Assembly: GCF_964355755.1 (NCBI RefSeq)
Contig: NC_092672.1
Span: 37,320,501-37,384,500 of the forward strand
Direction: 5' to 3'
Length of the DNA stretch: 64,000 bases
Source: Antedon mediterranea
Lineage: Eukaryota > Echinodermata > Crinoidea > Comatulida > Antedonidae
Shown here: positions 1 to 12,700 of the stretch, one piece after another
Numbering within the stretch: position 1 is the stretch's first letter
Layout of the letters: every line of letters begins with the position of its first letter
The notes under the pieces: model-generated
What the model was told of the DNA's origin: nothing
Database searches by the model: none
The model's input: the letters and a program-made list of their open reading frames with translations, nothing else
Program-made: the position numbers and the translations under genes

Positions 1-1
1 A

Positions 2-2598
2 TTTGCATTTAGCGGACCATCAACATCCAATCTCACTTTTATTGCATTACATCTTTTGGCAACTGGAAGTTCCAATCTCATTGTAACAAATACACAGGTA
101 ATTTAGTAAAACATAATATTCTTTGTGATAAGGTATTTTTTCCTGAATAAAAAACTATGTAAATGAACCTACTTTTTTTAAAAATAAAACAAACTATATT
201 CAGCCAATAACTATATAATTGTATATAGATCAAAATGTAAAGGAAGAAAGCAAATGTATGAAATGTTCCAAATGTTTTCTTGACAATTACTTCATTTTTT
301 CTAAAGGTTGGAAATATCTTCGGTAACCGTCGTTCAACTGTTATTGGGCTTATTTCTGGCGCGTGTGGATCGTCTGCCGTCATAATGGTTTTTATACAGG
401 TTTGTGGTCATACTTTACTAGACAAAGCAATTGTGTACATTACATACGGTTAATTAAGTATGTACGGTTAATTAAGTATGTACGGTTAATTAAGTATGTA
501 CGGTTAATTAAGTATGTACGGTTAATTAAGTATGTACGGTTAATTAAGTATGTACGGTTAATTAAGTATGTACGGTTAATTAAGTATGTACGGTTAAGTT
601 CGTAGCCTACTAACTCTGTATGGTTTAAGTATCATCTAACTCTACTGTTTAAGTTCCATTTTAATAATATCAACATTTTTGTTTCTTTTTTTAGATTGCT
701 TACAATGCAGGGATATCAATGATGGCAAGTTTCTCCTTTTTAGCTGGGTTAACTGTCTTCTTTACCATTAACACAGTATTATTGCCGAAATACAAGTTTC
801 CTTGGCCTGTACCAACTGATTTGGAAAATAGGATGCAAGTGGCTACAATGTATGGTGGTACTAATGCAAATCAGTTTAATGGTAAGCAGTTTAAAACATT
901 AATATAAACAAGACTAAATTGGTCTTTCTATACTAAACACAATCCATTTGTTTTCTTGTTAGCGTCGGGAAGTGATCCAGCCACTACTTCTAACAACGAC
1001 ACATTATGGGTGGATGTTGAATACAAGACACGTTTGAGTTGTCTTTCTTCTCCGATGTTTTTGTTATTTTTGATGTGGTTCTCAATTATTCAACTTATAC
1101 ATCTGTTTTATTTGGGAACTGTAAATCCAAGATTACAGCAACTTACAGGCAACTCTACTGAAGCAAGTAAGTATGTTTTGTCCTAAACAGTGACAGCAAT
1201 TAGACAGTCATGATACGAAAAACTACGAAGATGTTTTGCATAGAAAGTAGTATGGCTGATGCAATTTTTACATTGGTAGATTTAAAAGATAACATTGTAC
1301 TTGCTGATGTAAAGTGAGTCTAGCTCTAAAAACATTTTTCTTACTCGTTCCTGCTCTTTGTAAATTGCTGCTATAACTTACAAATCTTTTCTTTTTCTAG
1401 TTTCAACATACAGTAGCATTTACACAGTTTTATATTCTACTATCATTGTATTTGCGTGGTTATGTGGAGCAGTTGTTGACAGAAATAAGAACAAAGTATC
1501 TAAAGTTAGAAATAACGATTCTAACAACCAAAGTATGTTATGCATGTTTTGGGGTTTTGTTTTAAGTCTTTTTCCTTCTTGTCTTTTTAAAGTATTTCTG
1601 AATCAGAATTGATTTGAGAAATGTTGTAATTTGACTACGCTACAGGACAATCATAACGACACTAACATTTCTTCTTTATAATTTTGAACAATTTGAAGAA
1701 CATTATGAGCTTTCCGACGACCTATATCCACCAAAACTGTCGACTGGAGGTCCGCACAATGATGAAAATAAAAGCTATTATAGATATTCTTTTTTTGGTT
1801 AACAGGCCACAGAATACGTTCTCATTTTAATGATCTTCAAGATTTTATTCCGGCACTTATTATAACCAATCTAGCGACGGCGTTTTTCAATGTCTGTTCG
1901 ATGATACCAATTCTAAAACTTCAAATACTAACATTTATTTTGCAAGTAATGGGAAGGACATTTCTCTATGTCATTATAGCAGCTTTTCTTGCATTAGCGT
2001 AAGTTAAACAACTGTTATTGGAAATTCTGCGTTTCGTATTCAACTTCACTGAAAATTTTATTTTAGACCTAGTAAACAGGAACAGCCATTCTCAACAGTG
2101 TATTCATTCATCATTTCACCAACAGGTTAAAATAAGTAAACACTTAATTTACTGTCTTATCTGGAAAATTAATGTTACATGCTTCCTACAGCTCTTTTGC
2201 CAGAATGTTTCTTTTTCAAATCGTAGTTTTTTCCTGTACTTGTAGATTTCCAGCTAAATACTTTTTGGTTCGGTTTACGGTATCTGCCGCATTGTTGCTG
2301 CGTGCATTAGTCTTTTGCAATACCCACTATTACAAATGGTTCAAAACGTATTTGCTGACAACTTTTTATATGTAAGTAGTTTAATGCATTAATTCTACAC
2401 ATGCTTGTTTCTATAATTTTTAAATATAAAATCTTCTTTAACAACTACACACATTCAGTACCGTAAACAAACTTAACGTTGATATTAATTAAAATATTTC
2501 TTGTTTAGATTGATTTATTGCTCGTATTGCTGAACGTATGCAGTCTCTCTCTACCTGTGTATGTGTATTACTTTGTGCTTAAAAAAGAACACGCGTAG
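2..2598 (+). CDS. SLC43: SLC43-family membrane transporter, 3' part, with apparent frameshift
   Basis: Plasma-membrane solute carrier of the SLC43 family (LAT3/LAT4 large neutral amino acid and ENBT1 nucleobase carriers). The gene enters from the left edge. Exons with GT-AG borders and matching phase: 2-97, 307-399, 695-881, 963-1166, 1401-1532, 1806-1998, 2246-2371, 2509-2598 (stop TAG). Family landmarks are VGNIFGNRRSTVIGL, YNAGISMMASFSFL and a late FPAKYF...SLLQYPL block; several hydrophobic segments are present, and the C-terminus is a short basic tail (KKEHA). In exon 7 the T run at 2262-2266 breaks the frame: FPAKYF is in the frame entering from exon 6, but the conserved GSVYG...SLLQYP follows in another frame, which is the one that joins the last exon. 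The shift equals 2 extra or 1 missing base. It could be an assembly error, an allele or a decayed gene. Which SLC43 paralogue this is cannot be decided. Confidence 0.87.
448..596. repeat. 18-bp tandem repeat in SLC43 intron
   Basis: About eight near-perfect copies of an 18-bp unit, GTATGTACGGTTAATTAA, in the intron after exon 307-399. Because the unit is a multiple of three it gives an open frame reading RLIKYV repeatedly; nothing suggests that this is translated. Confidence 0.9.
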
Positions 2599-2639
2599 AA
2601 TCCGAGAATTAACGCATCCAATGAAAGGTTCACCTCGAC

Positions 2640-3050
2640 ACTATTGCATGGAAAAACATTATAAATTGGATAAAAAGACACTATTATAGTGTAAAAACCA
2701 CACTATTGCATGGGAAAAAATTATATACACTGGACAAACAGACACTATTGCAGTGAGAAAACAACACTGATGAATGGGAAAACATTATACATTGGACAAA
2801 ATGACACTATTGCAGTGAGAAAACGACACTGATGAATGGGAAAACATTATACATTGGAAAAAACGACACTATTGCAGTGAGAAAACGACACTGATGAATG
2901 GGAAAACATTATACATTGGACAAAATGACACTATTGCAGTGAGAAAACGACACTGATGAATGGGAAAACATTATACATTGGACAAAACGACACTATTGCA
3001 GTGAGAAAACAACACTATTGTAGTGAGAAAACGACACTGTTGCATGGAAA
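2640..3050. repeat. ~62-bp tandem repeat in SLC43 3' UTR
   Basis: Roughly five full and several partial copies of a unit containing GACACTATTGCAGTGAGAAA and GGGAAAACATTATACATTGG. It lies between the SLC43 stop codon and the poly(A) signal, so it is probably transcribed as 3' UTR. Confidence 0.85.
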
Positions 3051-3139
3051 GAGGAAAATAATTTATAGACAACAAAGGACACCAGTGCACGGCGATAGGA
3101 CACCTCTGGATGATTGGAACATACACTTTAATATTTAAT

Positions 3140-3330
3140 CAATAAAGTTTATCGCAAATAGCTTGAAATCGCAAGGAATGTCATTTTACAATTCATGATG
3201 GGAAGGGTTTGGGAGCAAACGTCACAACGCGTACGTACAAAAAATAAATCACGTACGTACGCGTTGTGACGTTTGCTCCCAAACCCTTCCCATCATGCGT
3301 CTCGCACGCTATTTGCGATAAACCTTATTG
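3140..3330. mobile_element. Palindromic MITE-like element carrying a poly(A) signal
   Basis: Two nested inverted repeats. The inner arms 3195-3238 and 3253-3296 are perfect over 44 bp with a 14-nt loop. The outer arms 3140-3162 and 3308-3330 match over about 23 bp with one mismatch. There is no coding capacity. The left outer arm contains AATAAA, the likely cleavage signal of the SLC43 transcript. Confidence 0.8.
3141..3146 (+). terminator. Poly(A) signal of SLC43 gene
   Basis: AATAAA 543 bp after the SLC43 stop, inside the left arm of the palindromic element. It is the first clear AATAAA that I see after the stop codon. Confidence 0.55.
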
Positions 3331-3624
3331 AACAATAATAATAATAATATATAATTATATTACCTCATTATGTTATTACTGTAGTACATTACCCTAGCTT
3401 ATTAATTTAAACTGGTTGTCAATAAAGTTATAGTGAGAGAGCTGGGCAACACATCAAGGCAAATTATTTGAAAATAAATTAATAAAAGTAATTGGGGGCT
3501 GTGACTACTCAACATTTTGTTATGGCATTTGCGACAATGCCTAAATACGCGCGCAAAAATGATGACGCGCGCTTCCTGCGCGCCAATGTATTTTTGCGCA
3601 TATTTTTCCATAGTTACAACCTCC

Positions 3625-3638
3625 GTTACTTTAGCAAC
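3625..3638. promoter_or_regulatory. Candidate RFX X-box upstream of TSSK gene
   Basis: GTTACTTTAGCAAC, an imperfect palindrome resembling the RFX X-box (GTTRCCATGGYAAC; about 10 of 14 positions), 100 bp before the kinase ATG. RFX factors commonly drive ciliary and sperm genes, which suits a TSSK. The rest of 3331-3737 shows an ATA-rich stretch and CpG-containing sequence but no gene. Confidence 0.35.
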
Positions 3639-3737
3639 GTTTGTAGCACACACACACACCATCACAGGAGACTGATCAGAGTGGCTTAAGTATAGACACA
3701 TCCTTTTTTAGTTAGCAATGTAAACAACTAAATCCAC

Positions 3738-6700
3738 ATGACAGGTAAACAATCGGGTACCCGTCAACAGCAATTTAGCTACGTGAAAACTAAACAACAG
3801 TACACTGCCATTGAAACAGCCGATTGTAAAAGACATGGCTACGTGCTTACGGACACTACGTTAGGAACTGGCGCGTACGCAAAGGTAAAATTAGCACGAG
3901 TGGTCGATAGAAAACTCGAGCGATATGAAAGATTAAGAACAGATTTGAAAGATAAAGGACATAATCTGGTAAGTCTACATACACTATACTAATTTTCTAA
4001 AATCTCGGCTGTTATAAAGTATGAATTTGAATCTCTATTTTTTACCTGTGTTGTCTGTCATTGCATTTTCTATATTTCCAAAAGACTTCTATTATAATTC
4101 TCTTATATCTTTAGATCATGGTTCAAATTCACTATTGTCATTTCCATTCAATGTCTCTATTGGCACTCATTCCTCTGAAAATCATAAACAAAATATTTAA
4201 TTAATTGATTTTATGAATTTTTAATTAATATTCAAATTTCAGGTAGCAATCAAGATTATTTCAAAGAAGGAAGCACCGTCTGAATACATCAACAAGTTTA
4301 TGCCACGTGAAGTTGACGCTTTGAAAGTCACATACAAACATGCTAACCTGGTAAGAACAAAGTTAGGCCTAAGTATGTTGTCTAGATGCTGTAGGCCTAT
4401 ATGGCATTGCTACGGTACCTTATCGGATTGTATCGGATAAAATTAAAACTTTAAAAAGTCAATATTAAAAAAAATCCACGACGGAGAATGGGAACGTTGA
4501 AACTTCGCTTTTTATATTCTAATTGAATTTTATTAGGTTGACTTGAAATGCGTTTTGTTTGTCAAGGCAACACAATAAAATCCCCATAAAATAAATTAAT
4601 CACAAATTAAATACAATATCATACACAAGGGTTAGAAAACAAATACAATATTAATATTCAAATTTCATAAACGACAAGTAGTTTTTATTCGATTACATCT
4701 AAATAACTCTACATTCAATGATTTTATTTTAAAACAACGTGAAACTAAATAACTCTTCTTGGATCATCTGTCGCTTGTGATAGGTAAAATTACTTATACT
4801 CGTGTTACACCTAGTTCTTGTACAGTGGCGGATCGGATTGAAATAGTGGAGTCAGGGTAGAGTCGGGGATAACTTATATCTTTTGAATTGTGGTGTCCCC
4901 GTGTCTCCCACCCACCAGCTATGGTAAATAAATGTATCTTTTCATATTTTTAGGTCCAGTTATACGAGGTATTTCGGACAGACATTCGTATTTACTTGGT
5001 GGTAGAGTACGCCCCTAACGGTGATATTCTATCGTACATTAATGAATGCGTACTACAGAATGGATGTGGTATCAAAGAAGACAGGGCTAGGCAACTGTTT
5101 AAGCAAATAATCGCAGGAGTGGCATACTGCCATAACCTGAATGTCGTGCATAGGTATGAAATATGACCTGCTACAATTTAATTAACTTCACTCTGATTAG
5201 ATACGTACTTAACTTAGATCGGCTCTAATGCTCTCATTCCTATTATATATACAGTTATGGCTAAAATGTGATTTAAATTAGAGAGTCCAAGATAATCATT
5301 ATAGTTCACTCAAATTGCTCCAAGGTAGAAAGATATAGCAAGGTTTCGTTTGGGCATGCGCATATATTAACGGTGTTAACAATATATGTATACGTTTTAC
5401 TTTCAAGGGATTTGAAGTGTGAAAATATTCTACTGGATGAAAACGACAACATTAAAATCACTGGTAATTATTATAATTATTTACTTGTCATTTACAATTT
5501 AATGTTGAACTATTGTCTGTTGGTCGATCTGTATATACTCATTTCATTGCGTGTTCATACGTCCATGGCCTCTATAGTTACACAATGACAATCTGAATCT
5601 GTATATGTGTACGGGGCGCCGTATGGGACAATGCTAATTTTGTCGAAATATTACAATTTTGTCTACACATAATTAATTTTGTCAATACAAAATTCATTTT
5701 GTCAACACAAAATTCATTTTGTATTGACAAAATTCATTTTGTGTTGACAAAATTTATTCTGTGTGGACAAAAGTAATTTTGTCTTGACAAAATTCATTTT
5801 GTCTCGACAAAATTAATTCTGTGTAAACAAAATTCATTCTGTGTAGACAAAATTAATTCTGTGTTGACAAAATTATTTCTGTGTAGACAAAATTCATTCT
5901 GTAACGACAAAATTCATTTTGTGGCGACAAAATTCATTCTGTAACGACAAAATTCATTTTGTGTAGACAAAATTAATTCTGTGTGGACAAAATTAATTCT
6001 GTGTAGACAAAATTAATTCTGTGTGGACAAAATTCATTTTGTGGCGACAAAATGTATTCTGTGTAGACAAAATTTATTCTGTGTAGACAAAATTCATTCT
6101 GTGTAGACAAAATTCATTCTGTGTAGACAAAATTCATTTTGTTGCAACAAAATTTATTTTGTCGCGACAAAATAAATTTTGTTAGCCGAGCCTACTCAAG
6201 CGTGGGACAAAACGTTTTAACATTTAAATTAGAAGGCGGGGTTGTTATGGGAAACTCGAAGATTGACAGTTATAGGCCTACGATCAAACAGCTCGCGAAT
6301 ATCATTTTACGACCTCCTCTACACCGGTGAACTTGAATACTTTGCGTCGAGTATAAGTACAGTTTATACTGACGTATAACAATATTATTGTATACTTGAA
6401 ATTAATTCCGATTCAGCAAAACGGAACACGTAGCCCTCCCGGGTAGCCCTATATGCCTACCGATTTTGGTAATAAATATTAAAGATGGTTGAAGATTTAT
6501 ATCGATACCGATAATATTGATAAAGAAAATGACAACACTATTTACGATAACATCTGATAAGTTGAGTAGTAATGAAATGATTTTAGTTAATACATTTATT
6601 TTAATATAATAGTTAGTATAGGCCTATTTATTCTTATGGGAATTGCGTCGTCTATATAGGCCTACCAAGTTTATTTGATAGGAATACTAAATTGCTAATA

Positions 6701-9700
6701 GGCCTAACTCAAGGGAACAAAACTATGATATATCTCTTAAGACATATATTAATTGTCTCTAATTGGAATAATAGAGATATCTTTATTGAAAAGATATCTT
6801 GGTTATAACAGGGATATATCTCTATTGGAACCTAAGATCTATATTGTAAACTAACTACATCTATTAAAAACTAAGATATTTTAGTTGCCTAAATAAATGA
6901 CAGTTTGGTACGCCATAGATTATGAGTATTGCAAATTGTCGTTAAAAAGTTAAATTTAATTTCAAATTTACGTTTAACTATTAATTTTACTCTCGGTTGC
7001 ATATTATTATATATTTACACCCTCGAAAGATATAATTCAACTTTGACCAAATAGTTAAATGGGTGTTCACACAACTGACATATGGCGCCACTCAAGTATC
7101 CATTCCCATGGCAGTGTATATAATCTTTCCACCTTCTCCATGATTGATTTTATTTATTATACATTGGTAATTGCAAATAATTGTTTATAGGTTTACATTG
7201 TTCTTTGTACTTTTAATGTACGTATTCAGTCTTTGCCTGGCTTGATAAGATTGATGTTAAATAAAAATGCATTTTCCACTAATAAAATATGGAGTTGTAT
7301 CGAGAAAGTATTGTAATTTCGGGCAGAATGGTTTTCGGTCTGGAAAGGTCATTATTACACTGTCTGGGGTGTTGATATTTATACATCGAATGTTCGAATC
7401 GAATCGAATAGCCCCATTATTGAAGCTTTACCTGAAGAGGTCCTAGACAACTTGCGTAATCTTGGAGAAGCCCAGACCCTCAGTCAAACCAGCTTCGGTC
7501 TGGAAAGGTCATTATTACACTGTCTGGGGTGTTGATATTTATACATCGAATGTTTTATGGGCAATCAGTCCTGAACCTAGCCAACATAGGCTACCTGGCC
7601 TACTTACTACTCTAGGTTAAAGGTTATTAGGTTTCGCAGGGTGGATGATTGTTATAATAAAACTAACGTGAGCAATCTTCTGTAGTCAGTTCTTTAAATG
7701 TTTTTTTTTTCAAATAACGGACAGCTTTCAGCATCATTATTTCTGCAATGATTATTATTATCTTAAAGATATATTGTCCCCTGAAAAAAATGTTTTTTTT
7801 AAATCTTTTTGTTGAATATGTTATTTTAATGTCACATAATAGTTATTCACTTTCACAAAAAATTGGGTCTGAAAAAAAATTATTTACCTGAAAAAACTGT
7901 AATTTAAAGCAAAAAATTGTCAAATTGTCTGGAAGCCAATGAGTTTTTGGGTAATTTAACTGTTTATTTTGTCTTTTTATAGTTGAAATAATTGTTTTCC
8001 CCGTTCTTTTTTCTTATGGAAGTGAACAACTTCATTAAAATTGCATAATGGCCTATTCTTTATTTTTCATGATTTTGGGAGACAATACATCTTTAATTTT
8101 AAAATAAAGTATATACATTTTATAAGATTAATAAATAATATTTTAAACGACAAAATATTAAATAGCCCCATTACTACAATTTTACTTAAGTAATAAGGGC
8201 TCTAATGAAAACCATTTTCCGATTTTTTAATATAGAATACATTATAATAATAATTATTACTGACGACGTAGATATTAAATTGTCAAAGTATGAATACTGA
8301 TCATATCTGATATTTTCAGGGGTTCCCTGATATTATAAAATAGATTAATATGATAGCAATAGAGACGGAGGCATGCTCAGCCATAATAACTTAACCAATA
8401 ACAAATGTCAAAGATAGCTTCACCCTGTCTTGCCCTTTTCACGTTTAAACTCCGCCTTCTAATTTAAATATTAAAACGGAGCCTACTCAAGCGTGGGACA
8501 AAATGTTTTAAAAAACGTTTTGTCCCACGCTTGAGTAGGCTCGGCTAACAAAATTTATTTTGTCGCGACAAAATTTATTTTGTCTCGACAAAATGAATTT
8601 TGTTGCAACAAAATTCATTTTGTCTACACAGAATGAATTTTGTCTACACAGAATTAATTTTGTCCACACAGAATTAATTTTGTCCACACAGAATTAATGT
8701 TGTCGTTACAGAATGAATTTTGTCTACACAGAATGAATTTTGTCTACACAGAATTAATTTTGTCCACACAGAATGAATTTTGTCGTTACAGAATGAATTT
8801 TGTCGCCACAAAATGAATTTTGTCGTTACAGAATGAATTTTGTCTACACAGAATTAATTTTGTCAACACAGAATTAATTTTGTCTACACAGAATGAATTT
8901 TGTTTACACAGAATTAATTTTGTCGAGACAAAATGAATTTTGTCCACACAGAATAAATTTTGTCAACAAAAAATGAATTTTGTCAATACAAAATGAATTT
9001 TGTGTTGACAAAATGAATTTTGTATTGGCAAAATTAATTATGTGTAGACAAAATTGTAATATTTCGACAAAATTAGCAATGTCCCAAACGGCGCCCCGTA
9101 TATGTGTAGGCCTATGTATGATGAACAAACAAAATCATTTTTCTGAAAGGTACCAATTTTGATAACTCTTTTCTAAAAACGTAAACTGTATATTTTTGCT
9201 GCAGACTTTGGTTTCGCATGTCGGTTTCCGACAAACCGCTGCAACATGTTATCAACTTTCTGCGGATCGTATGCTTACGCAGCTCCGGAGATTCTATCGG
9301 CAAACAACTACGACGGCAAACTAGCTGATATATGGAGCCTGTGAGTGATTTTAACTAATATTGTTTAACCACCTTGCCATTTATGTTGTTTATGTCTTGT
9401 TGTTTTCTAATGATAAAAGTTGAATCAATTCAATGCAATTTATTCTCATAAGATACTTTTTAAATAAAATGAGAGTTTAAAAACATTTCCACAAGAAAAC
9501 AAAAAAATAGAAAATTAGATCCCAAATCATATCAATTTGGAAGCTCTTCTGAAATTTAAGTCAATTATTTAAGGTAATGGTACTCTGTACCTTGTTGGAT
9601 ATCTTGAATTCCTGGTTCTCGGTGACGCAAATCGGTTTAAATTTAAAAATTGCAAGTATTAACTCATCTTTATCTTCAGAGGTGTTGTGCTGTATGCGAT

Positions 9701-12700
9701 AGTGAACGGAAGACTTCCATTCAATGACCAAAATCTCGCCACGCTTCTTCAACAAACCAAAAAGAGGCCACATTTCCAGCCATGGGTTTCAAAAGGTGAG
9801 ATAGTTATTGTTAAATATTGTATTTTTTTTGTAAATGCGAAGAATGAATGATACGATAAATAATAATATCCGATTTTATCAAACGTACAATAAGTTTATT
9901 TTTAATGTTCTACAGATTGTGCCGATTTAATCCGAAAGTTACTACGACCACGCCCTCTTACACGTCTGCGCATGCACGAGATTAATCACCACCCGTGGGT
10001 TCGGAAACAGGTCATGAAATTTGACCCATCTGATTACGTAAGTTTTTTTGGTTCTTTTTTTTTTTTTTTTTTTTTTTTGAAGCATCAAAAAACTTTATAA
10101 TGAACAACAAATGAATGAGAATAAACTTGATGTGTTTAATTATTTCAGGGATTTACTAGGCCGATAAACGGTGCTGGAGAACCTGGTGATGAGACTCAGT
10201 CAGACGAAACAATAGAGTTACAAAAGACGCCACCACCCAAAGAACAGCATGTGATGGTCTTACTACCGAATGGTGAAACAACACGCAAGAAAATCAACGA
10301 GTTGACTCCACAAATACGTTCTCCACCAGGTGCGTGTCAAACTTACTGGTCTCCACTAGGACGCAACGCAAGGACGTACGTGCAATATAATTTGACCAAT
10401 CACAATGGACAGCTCGGATGATCAATTACTTTTCATTAGTCATTTTATGCGTACGTCTTTGCGTTGTGCGTATGTTCGTTGCGCTATAGTGAGAACCAAG
10501 CTATAGCTCTGTCTACACTAGACTTGCCCCAAGTCTGTATTGTTTTTTTATTTATTTGTTTTTATTTCGACCGCGATTTTTGTCTGAAAATACAGACTTG
10601 TGAAACACGTATAGAAATCGATTTGCAGACCGCAAACATCCGATAATAATGACGTAGGTTATCATACCGTATTTGGCTATATGGGGCGGGCGGTATGTAA
10701 ATATGGATTTCGAATCAACCAATGATCATTTTGTTTCAAAATGAAAAAGATCGAGTAGGCCTATACGTACAGTGCTGAATGTACGATCGAGTCTGTTGAA
10801 ATATGAAATCGTGTTGCCAAGTTGTTTTGTTTATTAATTGTTTAGTCCTTAGCCTAGGTCTCCTTCGTAGGTCCTACTCAACTCGCACGTACGACCTGCC
10901 AAATAAAACGCCAATAAGGTAGGCCTACATAATACCACCACCGGCACACAACAGGATTCACACACAACACAGTGCTACACCACTACACAGAACAGGCAGT
11001 GGTGGCGCCAGCGGGGGGGGGGCGCTACGGGGGCTCTAGCCCCCTCGTCGGGGAGCCTAGCCCCCCCCCCCCCCCCCAGTCGGGGAACACGGGTACTTTT
11101 TGTCGGGGAATATAATATACACTAAAAAACGTTCGCGTTCACTACATATAGCTTCAGCGCCTAGAAAACCACGACGTTCCATTGACCGTGAGAGTACGTC
11201 AGAGGGCTATTATGCACTTATATGCATTCATTTATTGCCAGCGATCTAACTTACTACTAAACATTAGCTAGGTTCGCACTTGTCTGGCGGTATCCCTTTG
11301 TACGAATCGTTCAACGTTGGGTCGACACGCGTGATATCAAGTTCCATCCAGGGACCAAAATGTGTAATGTAGTTATTTTCCAGGCGAAGTTTACTGACGG
11401 TTACGTCGTGTACTGCGTCGACGTACGCTACACGTAACACTACAGCAAAAACGAATTATGTTAATTGTTCGTATGTTCACCAATTTTTTAATTTACAAGT
11501 AACATTCTGTACCGTGGGGCACCTAAAATAAATTTTTCATCCATTACTAAACAAAAAAACATGCCATTTTCGCTTAGCCAACATCTTATTATAGCTAAGT
11601 TATTACATTTTCAATGTCCTCCTGTATGTCATGAATTTCTCACCACTCGGAAGTCCAGATGGTACGCACGCATACACTTGGGAGGAATAAACTTATTTCC
11701 CCGACTGAAAAAGGTCTACGCTTGCGTTTTTTAAGCCTCTAGGCCGGATATTTCAGCTCTAGTTTTAAACAGTTTCTTAGTTCAGCCCCAACAATAAAGC
11801 TGGTCATATTTCGAAGTACAAGAAGTGCATTTTCCGGGACGTAACATCTCTATTTTTCAAACATTTCTTAGCTCAGTCACAACCTTGATAGGGACTTATA
11901 TATTTTGTTTCATGTTTTGAAGTATAATAAGTCCAATTTCCGGGACCTCCAACTCTATTTTTCTAAATTTTCTTTGAACTTTTATTTTTTAAATTGAAAA
12001 ATATGGATTAAAACAGTCATCGCGCATCGTTTTTTTGCACGCAGTATACGTGGGAATTAAATCAAATTATCTCCGCGTAATATTAAATGATCCATATAAA
12101 ATCCTTTCCAAACTTTCATCAATGTACCCAAGTACACATTGTCTAAACGTAACATAGCGCATGCGTACCATCTTAGTTGTTGAGTCTTTGAAATTCTGAA
12201 ATATGAATATTAAAACGGTGTACGAGTGAGTAGCCAATCGCATGCAGCTGAAACTAGTCAACTGGATAATCTATGCACCAAGAATTCTTGGTGTCAAACC
12301 ACGTGACTTTTGCGTGTTTCCCCAGACGGAGTATCCAAACTCAAGTAATACACGTATGAAACGCCATATGTGCAAAAATATTTATATTTTTACTAATATT
12401 AAGAAAAAACTCCGTCTGGAACCCAGACTATGTCTACACTATCAAACTAGTTTGACAAAACAAGTGTGATATGCTTAAATATGGTAGTGATATGATCACC
12501 ATGTCCATTTTTGGGCACATCACATTTTTGTTGTAACATAAAATTTGATAGTGCAGACAGAGCTTAGATGTATAGAAGAACGAGTGTACATTGTGTCGTC
12601 AATAGTTTATATATAATGTTTGACTACCCACTAATCTCATTTATTTTCAGAAAAGTCAGTTGAAATAGCCGAAGCTCACCAGAAAACAAAAGCGCGGGAA

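Noticed and set aside
363-605. Open frame with repeated RLIKYV
   Set aside because: 18-bp intronic repeat of the SLC43 gene; the start overlaps the real exon in another frame.
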